A stretch of 64,000 nucleotides of DNA from Pedobacter sp. Hv1 (GCF_001412215.1 NZ_LLWP01000012.1:124001-188000), one strand, 5' to 3'; shown: positions 33,801-42,129, counted from the stretch's first letter. Notes: generated by a model not told the origin, from the sequence alone. Numbers and translations are program-made.

Positions 33801-34469
33801 GTAATTTTAGACATGGGGGTACCTGATAAAGTGGCTTATGATACTTTAGAAACCATCAAGAAAAGTGATGGCTTAGAAAACTTGCCAATTATCATTTTTA
33901 CGGGTAAAAGCTTGTCAAAAGGAGAAGAAACCCGCATTAAACAATATGCAGATTCGATTGTGCTAAAAACCGCCCATTCTTACCAACGTATTCTGGATGA
34001 AGCGGGGCTGTTTTTACATTTGGTAGAAGAAAAAGGGAAACAACCCAAAGCATTGGTAAGAGATAATTTAGGAGGGCTAAACGAAGTATTAAAAAACAAA
34101 GTGGTGCTCATTGCAGATGATGATGTGCGCAATATCTTTTCGTTAACCAAAGCATTAGAGCAACACCAGATGAAGGTGCTGCCGGCAACCGATGGTAAAG
34201 ATGCTTTAAAGGTTTTAAGCGAAAACCCAAAAGTTGATGTGGTGTTAATGGATATGATGATGCCAGAACTAGATGGTTACGAAACCACCAGAGCCATAAG
34301 AGCAATGCAGCCCTACAAACAATTGCCAATTTTAGCTGTTACTGCAAAGGCAATGATGGGAGATAGAGAAAAATGTATCGCTGCTGGTGCATCAGACTAT
34401 ATTTCTAAACCAGTAGATGTTGACCAATTGGTTTCATTGTTAAGAGTTTGGTTATACGATAAAGTTTAA
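30882..34469 (+). CDS. CHASE3-HAMP-GAF hybrid histidine kinase with three receivers
   Basis: 1195 residues. TM1 (about 10-30); CHASE3 periplasmic sensor with DAETGQRGYLLTGN; TM2 (about 180-200); HAMP; GAF (about 290-425); a Glu/Gln-rich coiled coil (about 430-530); HisKA FLANMSHELRTPLNS (H537); HATPase with NLLSNAFKFTAQG and GTGLGLSISKELA; then receivers with D855 (LLDIQLP), D977 (ILDMGVP) and D1124 (LMDMMMP). The middle receiver has EE in place of the usual acidic pair start (VLIVEEN) and may be weak. Likely the central phosphorelay hub of this block. Ligand unknown. Confidence 0.95.
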   Translation: MKLSLKSNLRLGLGLSLIILIISSLASYISINNLIDSGKLVAHSNIVMSNLDNTISTLKDAETGQRGYLLTGNKVFLEPYIGAREKVNALYVVLKEQTKDNPYQQRKLEELKEILDNRLVIIDNTIEVKMKNGKVAESVLLDGKVYMDKIRLTIKDMQNEEKRLLGVRTAELNTLSEYTPVLIIIAAVLSLLITIFFYRKVTFDFDERVKLQQKLEDINTDTARRIELIQGIARQISSGDYKVRLDEVQKDGLGSLSGSLNAMAESLQYSFSLLEDKEWLQSGIAKLNDQMVGEKEIKILANDMLEHIVAHTKSHVAALYILEEDRNLYLTGGYALTANEKSHKIANGEGLIGQCLQSDKMIVLDQIPEGEGTISYATGQTKPKNVVAFPIHRDGFMIGVIELASLNVYTPRKLDFLNSISNNIGIAIHVAQNRKKLQEFLEETQAQAEELQAQHSELEGLNAELEAQTQKIQASEEELRVQQEELLQSNQELEERTSSLEEKNLLIQERNIDIQQKAEQLAQSTKYKSEFLANMSHELRTPLNSILLLSKLMADNEELDKEYTEYASVIQSSGQGLLSLIDEILDLSKIEAGKMSLEIADVMVDEVIADMQSLFKPIAKDKGLELVVVTAKDIPAHISTDKMRLEQVLKNLLSNAFKFTAQGKVSLLLSTDQKYNTLTFKVKDTGIGIAQEKVNLVFEAFQQADGSTRRRFGGTGLGLSISKELAKLLGGNISLESEENVGSEFSLTIPINFTENEAFLEEQLTNIETSSHYVELFPPIAERFTVEHIPGDVEDDRASIKAEDKVILIIEDDTIFAKMLLEFTRKRNYKGIVAVRGDVGIELANRYNPLAILLDIQLPIKDGWQVMEELKSNPHTRPIPVHIMSSLSVKRESLLKGAVDFIDKPVALEHMKQIFEKLEDALSRHPKKVLIVEENQQHAKALSYFLSNSNIHTLVVGNVEESIEALKKKEIDCVILDMGVPDKVAYDTLETIKKSDGLENLPIIIFTGKSLSKGEETRIKQYADSIVLKTAHSYQRILDEAGLFLHLVEEKGKQPKALVRDNLGGLNEVLKNKVVLIADDDVRNIFSLTKALEQHQMKVLPATDGKDALKVLSENPKVDVVLMDMMMPELDGYETTRAIRAMQPYKQLPILAVTAKAMMGDREKCIAAGASDYISKPVDVDQLVSLLRVWLYDKV

Positions 34470-34489
34470 GAAAATTGTTTTAAAGATTT

Positions 34490-34864
34490 ATGGAAGTTAA
34501 AACAAAGAAAATATTAATCATAGACGACGATAGCAGGAACATATTTGCTTTAAAAGCAGTATTGAAAGCCAAAAAATACAATTGTTTAGCCGCCAATAGT
34601 GCCAAACAAGGGTTTGATATTTTAGCGAACGATAAAGATGTAGCGGTAGTGCTGATGGATATGATGATGCCAGATATGGATGGCTACCAGGCTATGACAC
34701 AAATGAAAGCCCACCCCGAACTGAAAACGGTACCCGTAATTGCAGTTACTGCACAGGCCATGGTTGGCGATAAAGAACGTTGTTTGGAAGCAGGAGCAGT
34801 AGGCTATGTTTCTAAACCCGTAAATGTAGATGAGTTGGTAGCACAATTAAACAATTACCTCTAG
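34490..34864 (+). CDS. Single-domain response regulator (receiver)
   Basis: 124 residues, receiver domain only: KILIIDDDSRNIFAL, phospho-acceptor Asp in VVLMDMMMPDMDGY, Thr in VTAQAM, Lys in YVSKPVNVDEL. It closely resembles the third receiver of the preceding hybrid kinase (shared DDDxRNIF, VVLMDMMMP, VTAxAMxGDxExC, SKPVxVDxLV), suggesting duplication of that domain into a free carrier. It lacks an output domain, so it is probably a phosphate shuttle or competes as a sink. Its stop overlaps the CheR GTG start by one base. Confidence 0.93.
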   Translation: MEVKTKKILIIDDDSRNIFALKAVLKAKKYNCLAANSAKQGFDILANDKDVAVVLMDMMMPDMDGYQAMTQMKAHPELKTVPVIAVTAQAMVGDKERCLEAGAVGYVSKPVNVDELVAQLNNYL

Positions 34865-35691
34865 TGCCCAATTCAGCTACGATAAACGACGAACAAGTTG
34901 AAATCTTAATCAACGATGTTTTAGAGCAATATGGTTATGATTTTACAGGCTACTCTAGGGCTTCATTAAAAAGAAGACTGCTACGCTTGTTCGGATTAGA
35001 TAAACAAGTAAGTTTTGCCGAGTTTAGGTACAAAATAAATAATGATAGCCTTTATTTTAAACGATTTGTAGAGCAAATTACGGTAAATGTAACCGAAATG
35101 TTCCGCGATCCTGGGTTTTATAAAGCCCTTAGAGATAAAGTGCTGCCAAATTTGGGTACTTATCCTTTTATTAGAATTTGGCTGGCAGGTTGTTCTACGG
35201 GTGAAGAAGCTTATTCGATGGCTATTGTTTTAAAAGAGCTGAACTTATTGAATAAATCGCTAATTTATGCTACCGATATCAACCCAACCGTATTAGAAAA
35301 AGCAGCGCAAGGCATGTTCCCTATCAGTCAAATGAAACAATATTCAGAAAACTATATCGCATCTGGCGGGATCAAAGATTTTTCTTCTTATTATGCTGCA
35401 AACTATTCTTTGGCAAAATTTGATAACGATTTAAAGGAAAAAATGATTTTTTCTACACATAATTTAGTTTCTGACTACTCTTTTAATGAGTTTCAGTTAA
35501 TTTTATGTCGTAATGTGTTAATCTATTTTGATAGAGAGCTACAGTTTAAAGTGCTGCAGTTGTTTGACAATAGTCTGGACAACTTAGGATACCTCGCTTT
35601 GGGATCTAAAGAAACCACAGACTTCTCTCCGATAAGTAAACGTTACAAAAGATTAGAAACAGAAAAAATCTGGAGAAAAATACAATCATGA
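34864..35691 (+). CDS. cheR: CheR-type protein-glutamate methyltransferase
   Basis: 275 residues. N-terminal helical CheR domain (GYDFTGYSRASLKRRLLRLF), then the SAM-binding methyltransferase domain: FVEQITVNVTEMFRDPGFY, IRIWLAGCSTGEEAYSMAI (SAM loop), TDINPTVLEKA, FQLILCRNVLIYFD. Transfers methyl groups from SAM to Glu residues of receptors. The start is GTG, read from TAGTG overlapping the previous stop. It ends with a 4-base overlap into cheB. No MCP is in the window, so its substrate is unknown. Confidence 0.95.
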   Translation: MPNSATINDEQVEILINDVLEQYGYDFTGYSRASLKRRLLRLFGLDKQVSFAEFRYKINNDSLYFKRFVEQITVNVTEMFRDPGFYKALRDKVLPNLGTYPFIRIWLAGCSTGEEAYSMAIVLKELNLLNKSLIYATDINPTVLEKAAQGMFPISQMKQYSENYIASGGIKDFSSYYAANYSLAKFDNDLKEKMIFSTHNLVSDYSFNEFQLILCRNVLIYFDRELQFKVLQLFDNSLDNLGYLALGSKETTDFSPISKRYKRLETEKIWRKIQS

Positions 35692-36251
35692 AAGGATGTA
35701 AAGCATTTATTATAGGAGGCTCGGCTGGAAGTTTAGACGTACTTTTAAAAGTATTGCCTGCTATTGATATCGAAATTGCTTTTCCAATTATTATTGTGGT
35801 ACACCGTAAACAAGGAACAGATTCTTTATTATCCGATCTGCTCTCTTCAAAAACTCAATTACGGGTTAAAGAAATTGAAGAAAAAGAATTGATCTTACCT
35901 AGAACAGTGTATGTAGTACCTTCAGATTATCATTTGTTAATTGAAAAAGATTTTACCTTTTCCTTTGACTATTCTGAAAAGGTAAATTATTCAAGACCTT
36001 CTATTGATGTTACTTTTCAATCGGCAGCAGAAGTGTATACCAATAAACTGGTTTGTCTATTGCTTTCTGGCTCTAATGCCGATGGCGTAAATGGATTGAT
36101 CACGGTAAAAAATTATGGAGGAGAAATTGCCGTACAAGACCCTTCTTCTGCACAAGTAGATTATATGCCTGCACAAGCTATAGAGAGAGCAAATGTAGAT
36201 CGAGTTCTCCGAATAGAAGAAATGGCAGCCTATATCAATGCACTAAGTTAA
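35688..36251 (+). CDS. cheB: CheB-type methylesterase without receiver domain
   Basis: 187 residues corresponding to the CheB catalytic domain alone: GGSAGSLDVLLKVL (nucleophile Ser), IIVVHRKQGTDSLL (His), VYVVPSDYHLLIEKD, and LLLSGSNADGVNGL with the catalytic Asp. Removes methyl groups added by CheR and can deamidate Gln. Standard chemotaxis CheB has an N-terminal receiver; its absence here means control must come from separate receivers such as the flanking single-domain ones. Starts inside the cheR stop (ATGA). Confidence 0.93.
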   Translation: MKGCKAFIIGGSAGSLDVLLKVLPAIDIEIAFPIIIVVHRKQGTDSLLSDLLSSKTQLRVKEIEEKELILPRTVYVVPSDYHLLIEKDFTFSFDYSEKVNYSRPSIDVTFQSAAEVYTNKLVCLLLSGSNADGVNGLITVKNYGGEIAVQDPSSAQVDYMPAQAIERANVDRVLRIEEMAAYINALS

Positions 36252-36262
36252 ATGCTCAAGAA

Positions 36263-36625
36263 ATGAACAAAAAAGTATTTATTTTTGATGACAACACGGA
36301 TATATTAGAATTATGTACCCTAATTCTAGAAGACGCTGGTTACGAGATCAAAACCTCTGCCACCTCCAACGCCATAGTTGATCAGGTTTCGGCCTATATG
36401 CCAGATATTATTTTTATGGACAATTGGCTACCAGATGTGGGGGGCATTGAAGCTACGCAAGAACTTAAAAGCCATCCGGAGCTTAAACATATTCCTGTAA
36501 TCTATTTCTCGGCAAATAACGATGTGAGTAGCTTGGCAGAAAAGGCTGGGGCAGATAATTATTTGGCCAAACCATTTGATATTAAAGAATTGGAAGAAAT
36601 GGTGAGTAACCATATCCACAAGTAA
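36263..36625 (+). CDS. Single-domain response regulator (receiver)
   Basis: 120 residues, receiver only: VFIFDDNTDILELC, phospho-acceptor Asp in IIFMDNWLPDVGGIEA, Ser in VIYFSANND, Lys in NYLAKPFDIKELEEM. It differs from the other single receiver (34490-34864) and resembles the common Bacteroidota stand-alone CheY-like proteins. Begins 11 bases after cheB and closes the signalling block. Possible regulator of the receiver-less CheB or an output to an unlinked target; inference only. Confidence 0.92.
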   Translation: MNKKVFIFDDNTDILELCTLILEDAGYEIKTSATSNAIVDQVSAYMPDIIFMDNWLPDVGGIEATQELKSHPELKHIPVIYFSANNDVSSLAEKAGADNYLAKPFDIKELEEMVSNHIHK

Positions 36626-36641
36626 GCCTTAATTTTACCCT

Positions 36642-36716
36642 TCATTTCGAGCGAGAAATCTTCCAAATGTATGTTTGTTGTTTGATTTCCCGCTCCGCTA
36701 TTGCGTTGTGAAATGA
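36642..36716. repeat. Fold-back (REP-like) palindromic element
   Basis: Three nested complementary segments: TCATTTC/GAAATGA (36642-36648 and 36710-36716), GAGCG/CGCTC (36649-36653 and 36691-36695) and GAAATC/GATTTC (36655-36660 and 36684-36689). It fills the gap between converging genes. The sequence style (CATTTCGAGCGAGAAATC) resembles the dispersed intergenic palindromes I recall from Bacteroidota genomes; that resemblance is from memory. Confidence 0.6.
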
Positions 36717-36728
36717 GGATTTACTAAC

Positions 36729-39173
36729 CTAGTTCTTCATTCTTCCCTGTTCTGCTTCTGTTCCTGTTGAACGGCGACGAGCAGGTTTGATTTCATTTTT
36801 TCCGAAACGATAAGTGAAACTCACTCTTGCTATTCTGGTATCGTTTTTCTGATAAACATCGTATCTCAATCCAGGGTATGCACTGCTCAGATTGGTTTCG
36901 TTAATGTTAAATACATCACTTACCGCTACCTTTATGCTTGCTTTTTTATTGAGTAACGATTTACTTAAGCCCATATCAATATAAGAACGAGATTTCAAGC
37001 GCAATGAACCATAATCTAGTGGCGATTCATAACTTCCGCTTAACTCTCCCATAAAGCCTGGTGCAATGGTGAAGCTCTGCTGCGATTTAAACTGGAAGGA
37101 TGTTTTTCCTGTTTTTAAGGCTTTTCCCCCTAAATCTGGGGCTTCAAAACTGAGGTAAAAAACATTCAGGTTGTTGTTCATTTCCCACCATTTGGCAATT
37201 TTAACCGGCACATTCAAATTGGCGCCATAACTTACATTTTTTGCAATATTGGCATTGGTTTGATATAGGGCTTTTTGTGCTTCATCAGGTAAAATCACTT
37301 CTGCAATTACATCGTTAACACGGCTGTAGTTTACAGACAATAGATATTTCTGCATGAAGGTGTATGAAAGCTCAAAATTATGGGTATACTGTGGGTTTAA
37401 GAAAGGATTTCCTTTGCTATAGGTATATTGATCCAAATAATAAATAAATGGATTTAAAGCGTCGTAACTCGGTCTGTCTATTCTTCGGCTATAAGAAAAC
37501 CCAACTTGGTTGTTTTCTGAAAGTGTCTGTTGTACAAACAAGGTTGGAAAGAAATCCCAATAGCTTCTTTTAACCACATTGTTGGTGGTAATCAGGTTTC
37601 CGGTAGAGTTGGTTTGTTCAACCCTTAAACCCACTTGTACACTAGTGCTTTTAAACTGTTTATTGATGTTTCCATAAGCAGCATTCACATTTTCATCGTA
37701 CACAAATTGGTTGCTTCTACGAGCATCATTTTGCCAGTTTCCATTGATCTGCTCTTCAGCTCTTAAATTGTTATCAGTTTTTACCCAACTGCTTTTTACA
37801 CCCGCCTCTAATTTTACGGTTTTGCTCAAAGAAACATTGTAATCAACTTTAAAAGCTTTGATGTCTATTTTAGAAGGAGTTGCATTTCTGGTATAATTGA
37901 TGGCACGAATTGGGCTACCATTGGCATATCTGTAATCGTTGATGTAATCTGCACCATCATTGCCACTATATTTCGAATAATCTACATCTACCGAAAGCTC
38001 CGAGCCTGCGGTATCCAATATCGATTTATAGTTCAGGTTATAGGCCATGTTATTGTATTTGTTGGTCTGTAGATTTTTGGCAATCAATAAAGAATCTATC
38101 TGTTGAAAAGATTTACCGATTTTTGTAAAGTTATCTGAGGTTTCAGATCCGTTATTAGAGTAACCATTTATCAATAAACCCAAGGTGTTGTTCTTGTTCA
38201 AGAAAAAATCTGCACCAACTTTAAAGTTGTTATTCTGCATTTTACGGTAATTGTTGCCGGTTTGCATAAAGTAGGTATCTGGTGTGCCGTTTGATATACG
38301 GTCAATATCCAAACGGTTATCCCTTCCAACTCGACCATAATTGTAGTTCCCAAATACATTTAGTTTTTCATTTCTATGGTTCAGGTTAATACCTGTACTG
38401 CCCCTAAAATGTTTGCCATAACCAGCCGTGGCATTAATGCTACCATTGGTGCCTCCACTTTTACTCTTTTTGGTTTTGATGTTTATGATGCCAGAGTTTC
38501 CAGAAGCATCGTACTTAGACGAAGGGTTGGTAATCAATTCGATGGTTTCAATTTGTGCACTTTGCATGTTTCTCAACAAATTGGCCACATCGGCACTGCT
38601 CATATAAGTTTGTTTTCCATCCAATAGAATTAAAACCCCTTGCTTACCTTGCATCGAAATTTTATCATTCTGGTCTACGGTTACACCCGGTGCCTTTTGT
38701 AAAAGCTCTAGTGCAGTTGTACCAATAGCTATACTGCTGTTTTCTACATTCATTACCAACTTATCTGTTCTGCGTTCTATTAGTGGTTTTGTAGCCGTAA
38801 CACTAATGGTATTTAATGTTTTGCTATTGGCTTTCAGCTTAATGTCTGCAAGGTTATGGTTTAAATTGCTTGCAGTTAAGCTAAAAGGGTTGGTTCGGTG
38901 GGCCACATAACCCATCATATTGGTTTTGATGAAATAGGTACCTGTATTGATATTTTGGAATTGAAATTTCCCACTAGGGTCTGTCAATGCAGTTTTTACC
39001 AGCACTGAATCTGAGGCTTTGAAAAGACTAACTGTTGCGTAGTCTACAGGTTTGTTTTGTTCGTCTGTTACCAATCCATTAATAATGATTGAAGCGGTTT
39101 TTTCTTGTGCATTAATTGCACCCCCTGTTAACAGGCAAAGTAAAGTAAGTGATAATAGGTATAATGTTCTCAT
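36729..39173 (-). CDS. Outer membrane beta-barrel protein with CarboxypepD_reg-like and plug-like domains
   Basis: 814 residues. Signal peptide (ending near GGAINAQ); CarboxypepD_reg-like beta-sandwich (about 28-115; NGLVTDEQNKPVDYATVSLF); plug-like region (about 120-235; VLILLDGKQTYMSSADVANLLRNM, KYDASGNSGIINIKTKK); then a large barrel of the OMP_b-brl_3 type ending with FTYRFGKNEIKPARRRS. Such TonB-receptor-like proteins are common in Bacteroidota, act in the outer membrane and lack a SusD partner. Transported substrate unknown. The C-terminal tail after the barrel is basic and unstructured. Confidence 0.9.
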   Translation of the reverse strand: MRTLYLLSLTLLCLLTGGAINAQEKTASIIINGLVTDEQNKPVDYATVSLFKASDSVLVKTALTDPSGKFQFQNINTGTYFIKTNMMGYVAHRTNPFSLTASNLNHNLADIKLKANSKTLNTISVTATKPLIERRTDKLVMNVENSSIAIGTTALELLQKAPGVTVDQNDKISMQGKQGVLILLDGKQTYMSSADVANLLRNMQSAQIETIELITNPSSKYDASGNSGIINIKTKKSKSGGTNGSINATAGYGKHFRGSTGINLNHRNEKLNVFGNYNYGRVGRDNRLDIDRISNGTPDTYFMQTGNNYRKMQNNNFKVGADFFLNKNNTLGLLINGYSNNGSETSDNFTKIGKSFQQIDSLLIAKNLQTNKYNNMAYNLNYKSILDTAGSELSVDVDYSKYSGNDGADYINDYRYANGSPIRAINYTRNATPSKIDIKAFKVDYNVSLSKTVKLEAGVKSSWVKTDNNLRAEEQINGNWQNDARRSNQFVYDENVNAAYGNINKQFKSTSVQVGLRVEQTNSTGNLITTNNVVKRSYWDFFPTLFVQQTLSENNQVGFSYSRRIDRPSYDALNPFIYYLDQYTYSKGNPFLNPQYTHNFELSYTFMQKYLLSVNYSRVNDVIAEVILPDEAQKALYQTNANIAKNVSYGANLNVPVKIAKWWEMNNNLNVFYLSFEAPDLGGKALKTGKTSFQFKSQQSFTIAPGFMGELSGSYESPLDYGSLRLKSRSYIDMGLSKSLLNKKASIKVAVSDVFNINETNLSSAYPGLRYDVYQKNDTRIARVSFTYRFGKNEIKPARRRSTGTEAEQGRMKN

Positions 39174-39375
39174 ATGTTTGTTTTGTTTGTGTTAAAAAAT
39201 AAGGCATAAAAATTCCATTACGTCTTCACGTAAATTTTTCTCCATTACCAAAAATTTTAAATTTAGTTTAAAGGCGAAAGGCCTTTTGTTTTAGTTTGTG
39301 TCTTATAGACGATAGGAGTATAAAAAAGGTTACAAGAAATTTGTGCTTTTTTCTTTTAAAGAAATATTTAGAATC

Positions 39376-39410
39376 AAAAAAGCCTATATAACTGATGTAT
39401 ACAGGCTTTT
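39376..39410 (-). terminator. Terminator of the M49-like lipoprotein gene
   Basis: On the minus strand AAAAGCCT and AGGCTTTT arms (39378-39385 and 39403-39410), extended inward by TATA/TATA, end in a T-run. It lies 19 bases past the stop codon at 39429. Confidence 0.8.
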
Positions 39411-39428
39411 AAAAAAAGAAATATTTTT

Positions 39429-41102
39429 TTATTTCATTCCCAAAACATCTACACCTTGTTCAAAAATCACATCAACTGGGATGCCTTTTTTACTTAAACG
39501 ATCTAAATCTGCTTGTAATTCTGCTTGGATAATTCCTTTTTCTTTTTGGGTTTTCTCTACGGCAGCTCTGTCGCCATTTCCTTGTAAGGTAAGGATGACA
39601 TTGCTTAAACCATCCATCGCTTTTGCAAATTTTACGAAATCTACACGATAGGTACCGTTTGATGTGCGTTGAAAAGCACCGTTTTCTTTGAAATAATTAA
39701 AACATTGCATATTAGCTTTGCCATGTGCACTTGAGGCCCCAAAACGTACAGAACGTAAAATGCCAGCCATAAAGGTGGTGTAGTAATCTTTAATATCGCC
39801 AGTAAGCTCGCCTTTTTTAAGGAGGCCAGTTACCATATATAAGCCTAAGATATCTGCCTTGCCTTCTTCTAACCACGAATATTGCTCTTTTAGTGCAGAA
39901 CGAACGGTTCCTTTTCCATTAATGGTGTTTTTGATCCCTAAACCATGGGCAACTTCATGAAACATTACGTTGGCAAAGAAAGCATCAAATTTAATGTACT
40001 GTTGTTGGTCTTTGTCGATCAATTCTTTGGCAATTGGCACTAAAATCTTATCAAATTTAGCTTTCATTGCATTTTTAAGCTGTGAACGACGTGTTCCTTT
40101 TTTCTGTTGAATCACCTCATCATTAGGTAGGTTTACGGCAATTGTTTTCGAGCCTGCATTACAGTCTCCTGCATAATAAACCACATCATAGGCATTTAAC
40201 TCAGAATCGGTTCCCGGAACCTCTTTTTTATAGGCTGGGGCCACAGGTAGGCCTTTTTGTAGTTCTGGCAACATACTTACATATTTGGCCAATCGCTTGC
40301 TCCATTCTTTGTCTTTTACCAATACATAAGATTCAAAAGAGGCACGGGCATTGAACAATTTGTCTTCATAATTCTCTATTGGACCAATAATGATATCCAA
40401 GCCATTGGTTTTCATGTCTAACCAAGCATAATCGCTAGCGGTATAATTATCGCTAACCAAAGCGTCTGCCCTAAGGTTTAGGTATTTTTTAAATCCAGCA
40501 TCGTCTGTTAACAAAGCCGCTTGTTTAAGCAATGCGCTTGCTTTTTGCAACTCTGTAGCATATACTACATGGTAAGGCACCGAAATTAATTTGTCTTTTT
40601 CTGTTCTGATAACCGAGTACAAACCAAATTTATCCTTCACATCAGATTTCTCTAAGGCTTCTTTGGTCATATTTGCCGGATAAAAATAGCCACCTTCAGG
40701 TTTAGCACCAATGCCAGCCACAAAAGGTTTATCGCCATTTAACCTATCCCAAGGGCCGTAATTGATATCTATAAACTGTTTGGTTTTTTCATCTTTAATG
40801 GTGTTTTTCAAACTGTCACGCTGCGGATAGGCTTGTTTCCAGAATAGTTCGTCCATAATGGCTGCCGCTTGGATCAGTAAAGGAAGTACTTTTCTTTCGC
40901 TTGGGGTCAGCTGGTTAAGGTTGGTGGTTAGCTTTACTTTCTCGTAAATGGCTAAACGTTGGTCAACGTATTCTTGTAACGTATCTTTTGCTTTGGTATT
41001 CTCTTTTTTATCGTTGCTTTGTTGAGGATTATTACAAGCAAATAAACATGCTGTAATAGAAAAGCCAAGGAATAAAACACCCGTTCTACTTAAATTTCTC
41101 AT
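39429..41102 (-). CDS. Peptidase M49-like (dipeptidyl-peptidase III type) zinc lipoprotein
   Basis: 557 residues. Lipoprotein signal with a lipobox near LFAC (residues 20-23). Zinc motif in NVMFHEVAHGLGI followed about 30 residues later by WLEEGKADILGLYM, matching a gluzincin with HExxH and a downstream Glu. Overall resembles the bacterial DPP III-family proteins, although classic DPP III has the HEXXGH spacing (one residue longer). Expected to cleave dipeptides from peptides at the cell envelope. It is a monocistronic gene with its own terminator. Confidence 0.85.
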   Translation of the reverse strand: MRNLSRTGVLFLGFSITACLFACNNPQQSNDKKENTKAKDTLQEYVDQRLAIYEKVKLTTNLNQLTPSERKVLPLLIQAAAIMDELFWKQAYPQRDSLKNTIKDEKTKQFIDINYGPWDRLNGDKPFVAGIGAKPEGGYFYPANMTKEALEKSDVKDKFGLYSVIRTEKDKLISVPYHVVYATELQKASALLKQAALLTDDAGFKKYLNLRADALVSDNYTASDYAWLDMKTNGLDIIIGPIENYEDKLFNARASFESYVLVKDKEWSKRLAKYVSMLPELQKGLPVAPAYKKEVPGTDSELNAYDVVYYAGDCNAGSKTIAVNLPNDEVIQQKKGTRRSQLKNAMKAKFDKILVPIAKELIDKDQQQYIKFDAFFANVMFHEVAHGLGIKNTINGKGTVRSALKEQYSWLEEGKADILGLYMVTGLLKKGELTGDIKDYYTTFMAGILRSVRFGASSAHGKANMQCFNYFKENGAFQRTSNGTYRVDFVKFAKAMDGLSNVILTLQGNGDRAAVEKTQKEKGIIQAELQADLDRLSKKGIPVDVIFEQGVDVLGMK

Positions 41103-41211
41103 TTGATTAAAAATTGTTTTTCATCTAATTTCAATGCACTAAATTAGCAAAAAATATAAGCATGTGATAGATACACGGCTTCTATTTCATATTCATCTCT
41201 AAATATCAATC

Positions 41212-42045
41212 ATGTCTGTAAACAAACTAATGCTAAAAGGCACACTATTGCTTGCCAGCGGTCTCTTTTTAACCAACTGTAGCACGAATAAATATGCGGC
41301 TACAGATAAGGTCTACAAAAAGATGGCAAAAGATTTTTCTAAAACAATCAAGGCCACCCCACCTCAAGGGCAAACCATCGATTCGTTGAACAACGAACAA
41401 TATTTTGTAGGTACGGTAAATATGGGTATCCGTAAGCCAAATTATGTGATCATCCACCATACAGCACAAGAGTCTACCGAGCAAACCTTAAAAACTTTTA
41501 CCTTAACCAGAACAGCGGTAAGTGCACATTATGTGGTAGGCAGAGATGGTAAAGTGTTTCAGATGGTAAATGATTATTTAAGGGCCCAACATGCAGGTGC
41601 AGGTAAATGGGGCAGCGTTACAGACATGAACTCATGTTCTATCGGTATTGAAATGGATAACAATGGTACAACCGATGTTTGGACAGATGCCCAGATCAAT
41701 AGCTTATGTTCGTTATTGGCTACCTTAAAAAAGAAATACGGTATTCCTACGGCAAACTTTATTGGCCACGCAGATTTTGCACCAAGCCGTAAACCAGATC
41801 CTAATAATTTTCCTTGGAAAACATTGGCCAAAAAAGGATTTGGGTTGTGGTATGATGATGTTTTGGAAATGCCACCAGCAGAATTTGATACCACCTTGGC
41901 CTTAAGAATTATTGGCTATGATATCAAGAACTTAGGCTCGGCAATTACCGCATTTAAACGCCATTTTGTAGGCACAGACCTTAGCCCAAAACTAACAGAT
42001 AGCGATAAGCTAATTTTGTTTAATTTATACAAGAAATACATGTAA
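41212..42045 (+). CDS. N-acetylmuramoyl-L-alanine amidase lipoprotein (Amidase_2)
   Basis: 277 residues. Lipoprotein signal with lipobox LTNC. The amidase_2/PGRP-type domain (about 80-215) has NYVIIHHTAQEST (first zinc His), VSAHYVVGRDGKVFQMV, AQHAGAGKWG and NFIGHADFAPSRKPDPNNFPW (second zinc His and catalytic Lys/Asp region). Cleaves the amide between MurNAc and L-Ala of peptidoglycan or released muropeptides. A C-terminal peptidoglycan-binding-like helical stretch follows. Likely acts in the periplasm, membrane-anchored, in wall turnover or recycling. Confidence 0.93.
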   Translation: MSVNKLMLKGTLLLASGLFLTNCSTNKYAATDKVYKKMAKDFSKTIKATPPQGQTIDSLNNEQYFVGTVNMGIRKPNYVIIHHTAQESTEQTLKTFTLTRTAVSAHYVVGRDGKVFQMVNDYLRAQHAGAGKWGSVTDMNSCSIGIEMDNNGTTDVWTDAQINSLCSLLATLKKKYGIPTANFIGHADFAPSRKPDPNNFPWKTLAKKGFGLWYDDVLEMPPAEFDTTLALRIIGYDIKNLGSAITAFKRHFVGTDLSPKLTDSDKLILFNLYKKYM

Positions 42046-42066
42046 CAAGTTTTGTTCCATTACAAT

Positions 42067-42100
42067 AAAAGCCCTTTCGTTCAAACAAAAGGGCTTTTTT
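42067..42100 (+). terminator. Intrinsic terminator of the amidase gene
   Basis: AAAAGCCCTTT (42067-42077) and AAAGGGCTTTT (42088-42098) form an 11-bp stem with a 10-base loop and a T-run. Located 22 bases after the amidase stop. Confidence 0.9.
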
Positions 42101-42129
42101 ATGACCTGAATCTTTGTATTCGTTAAGGT

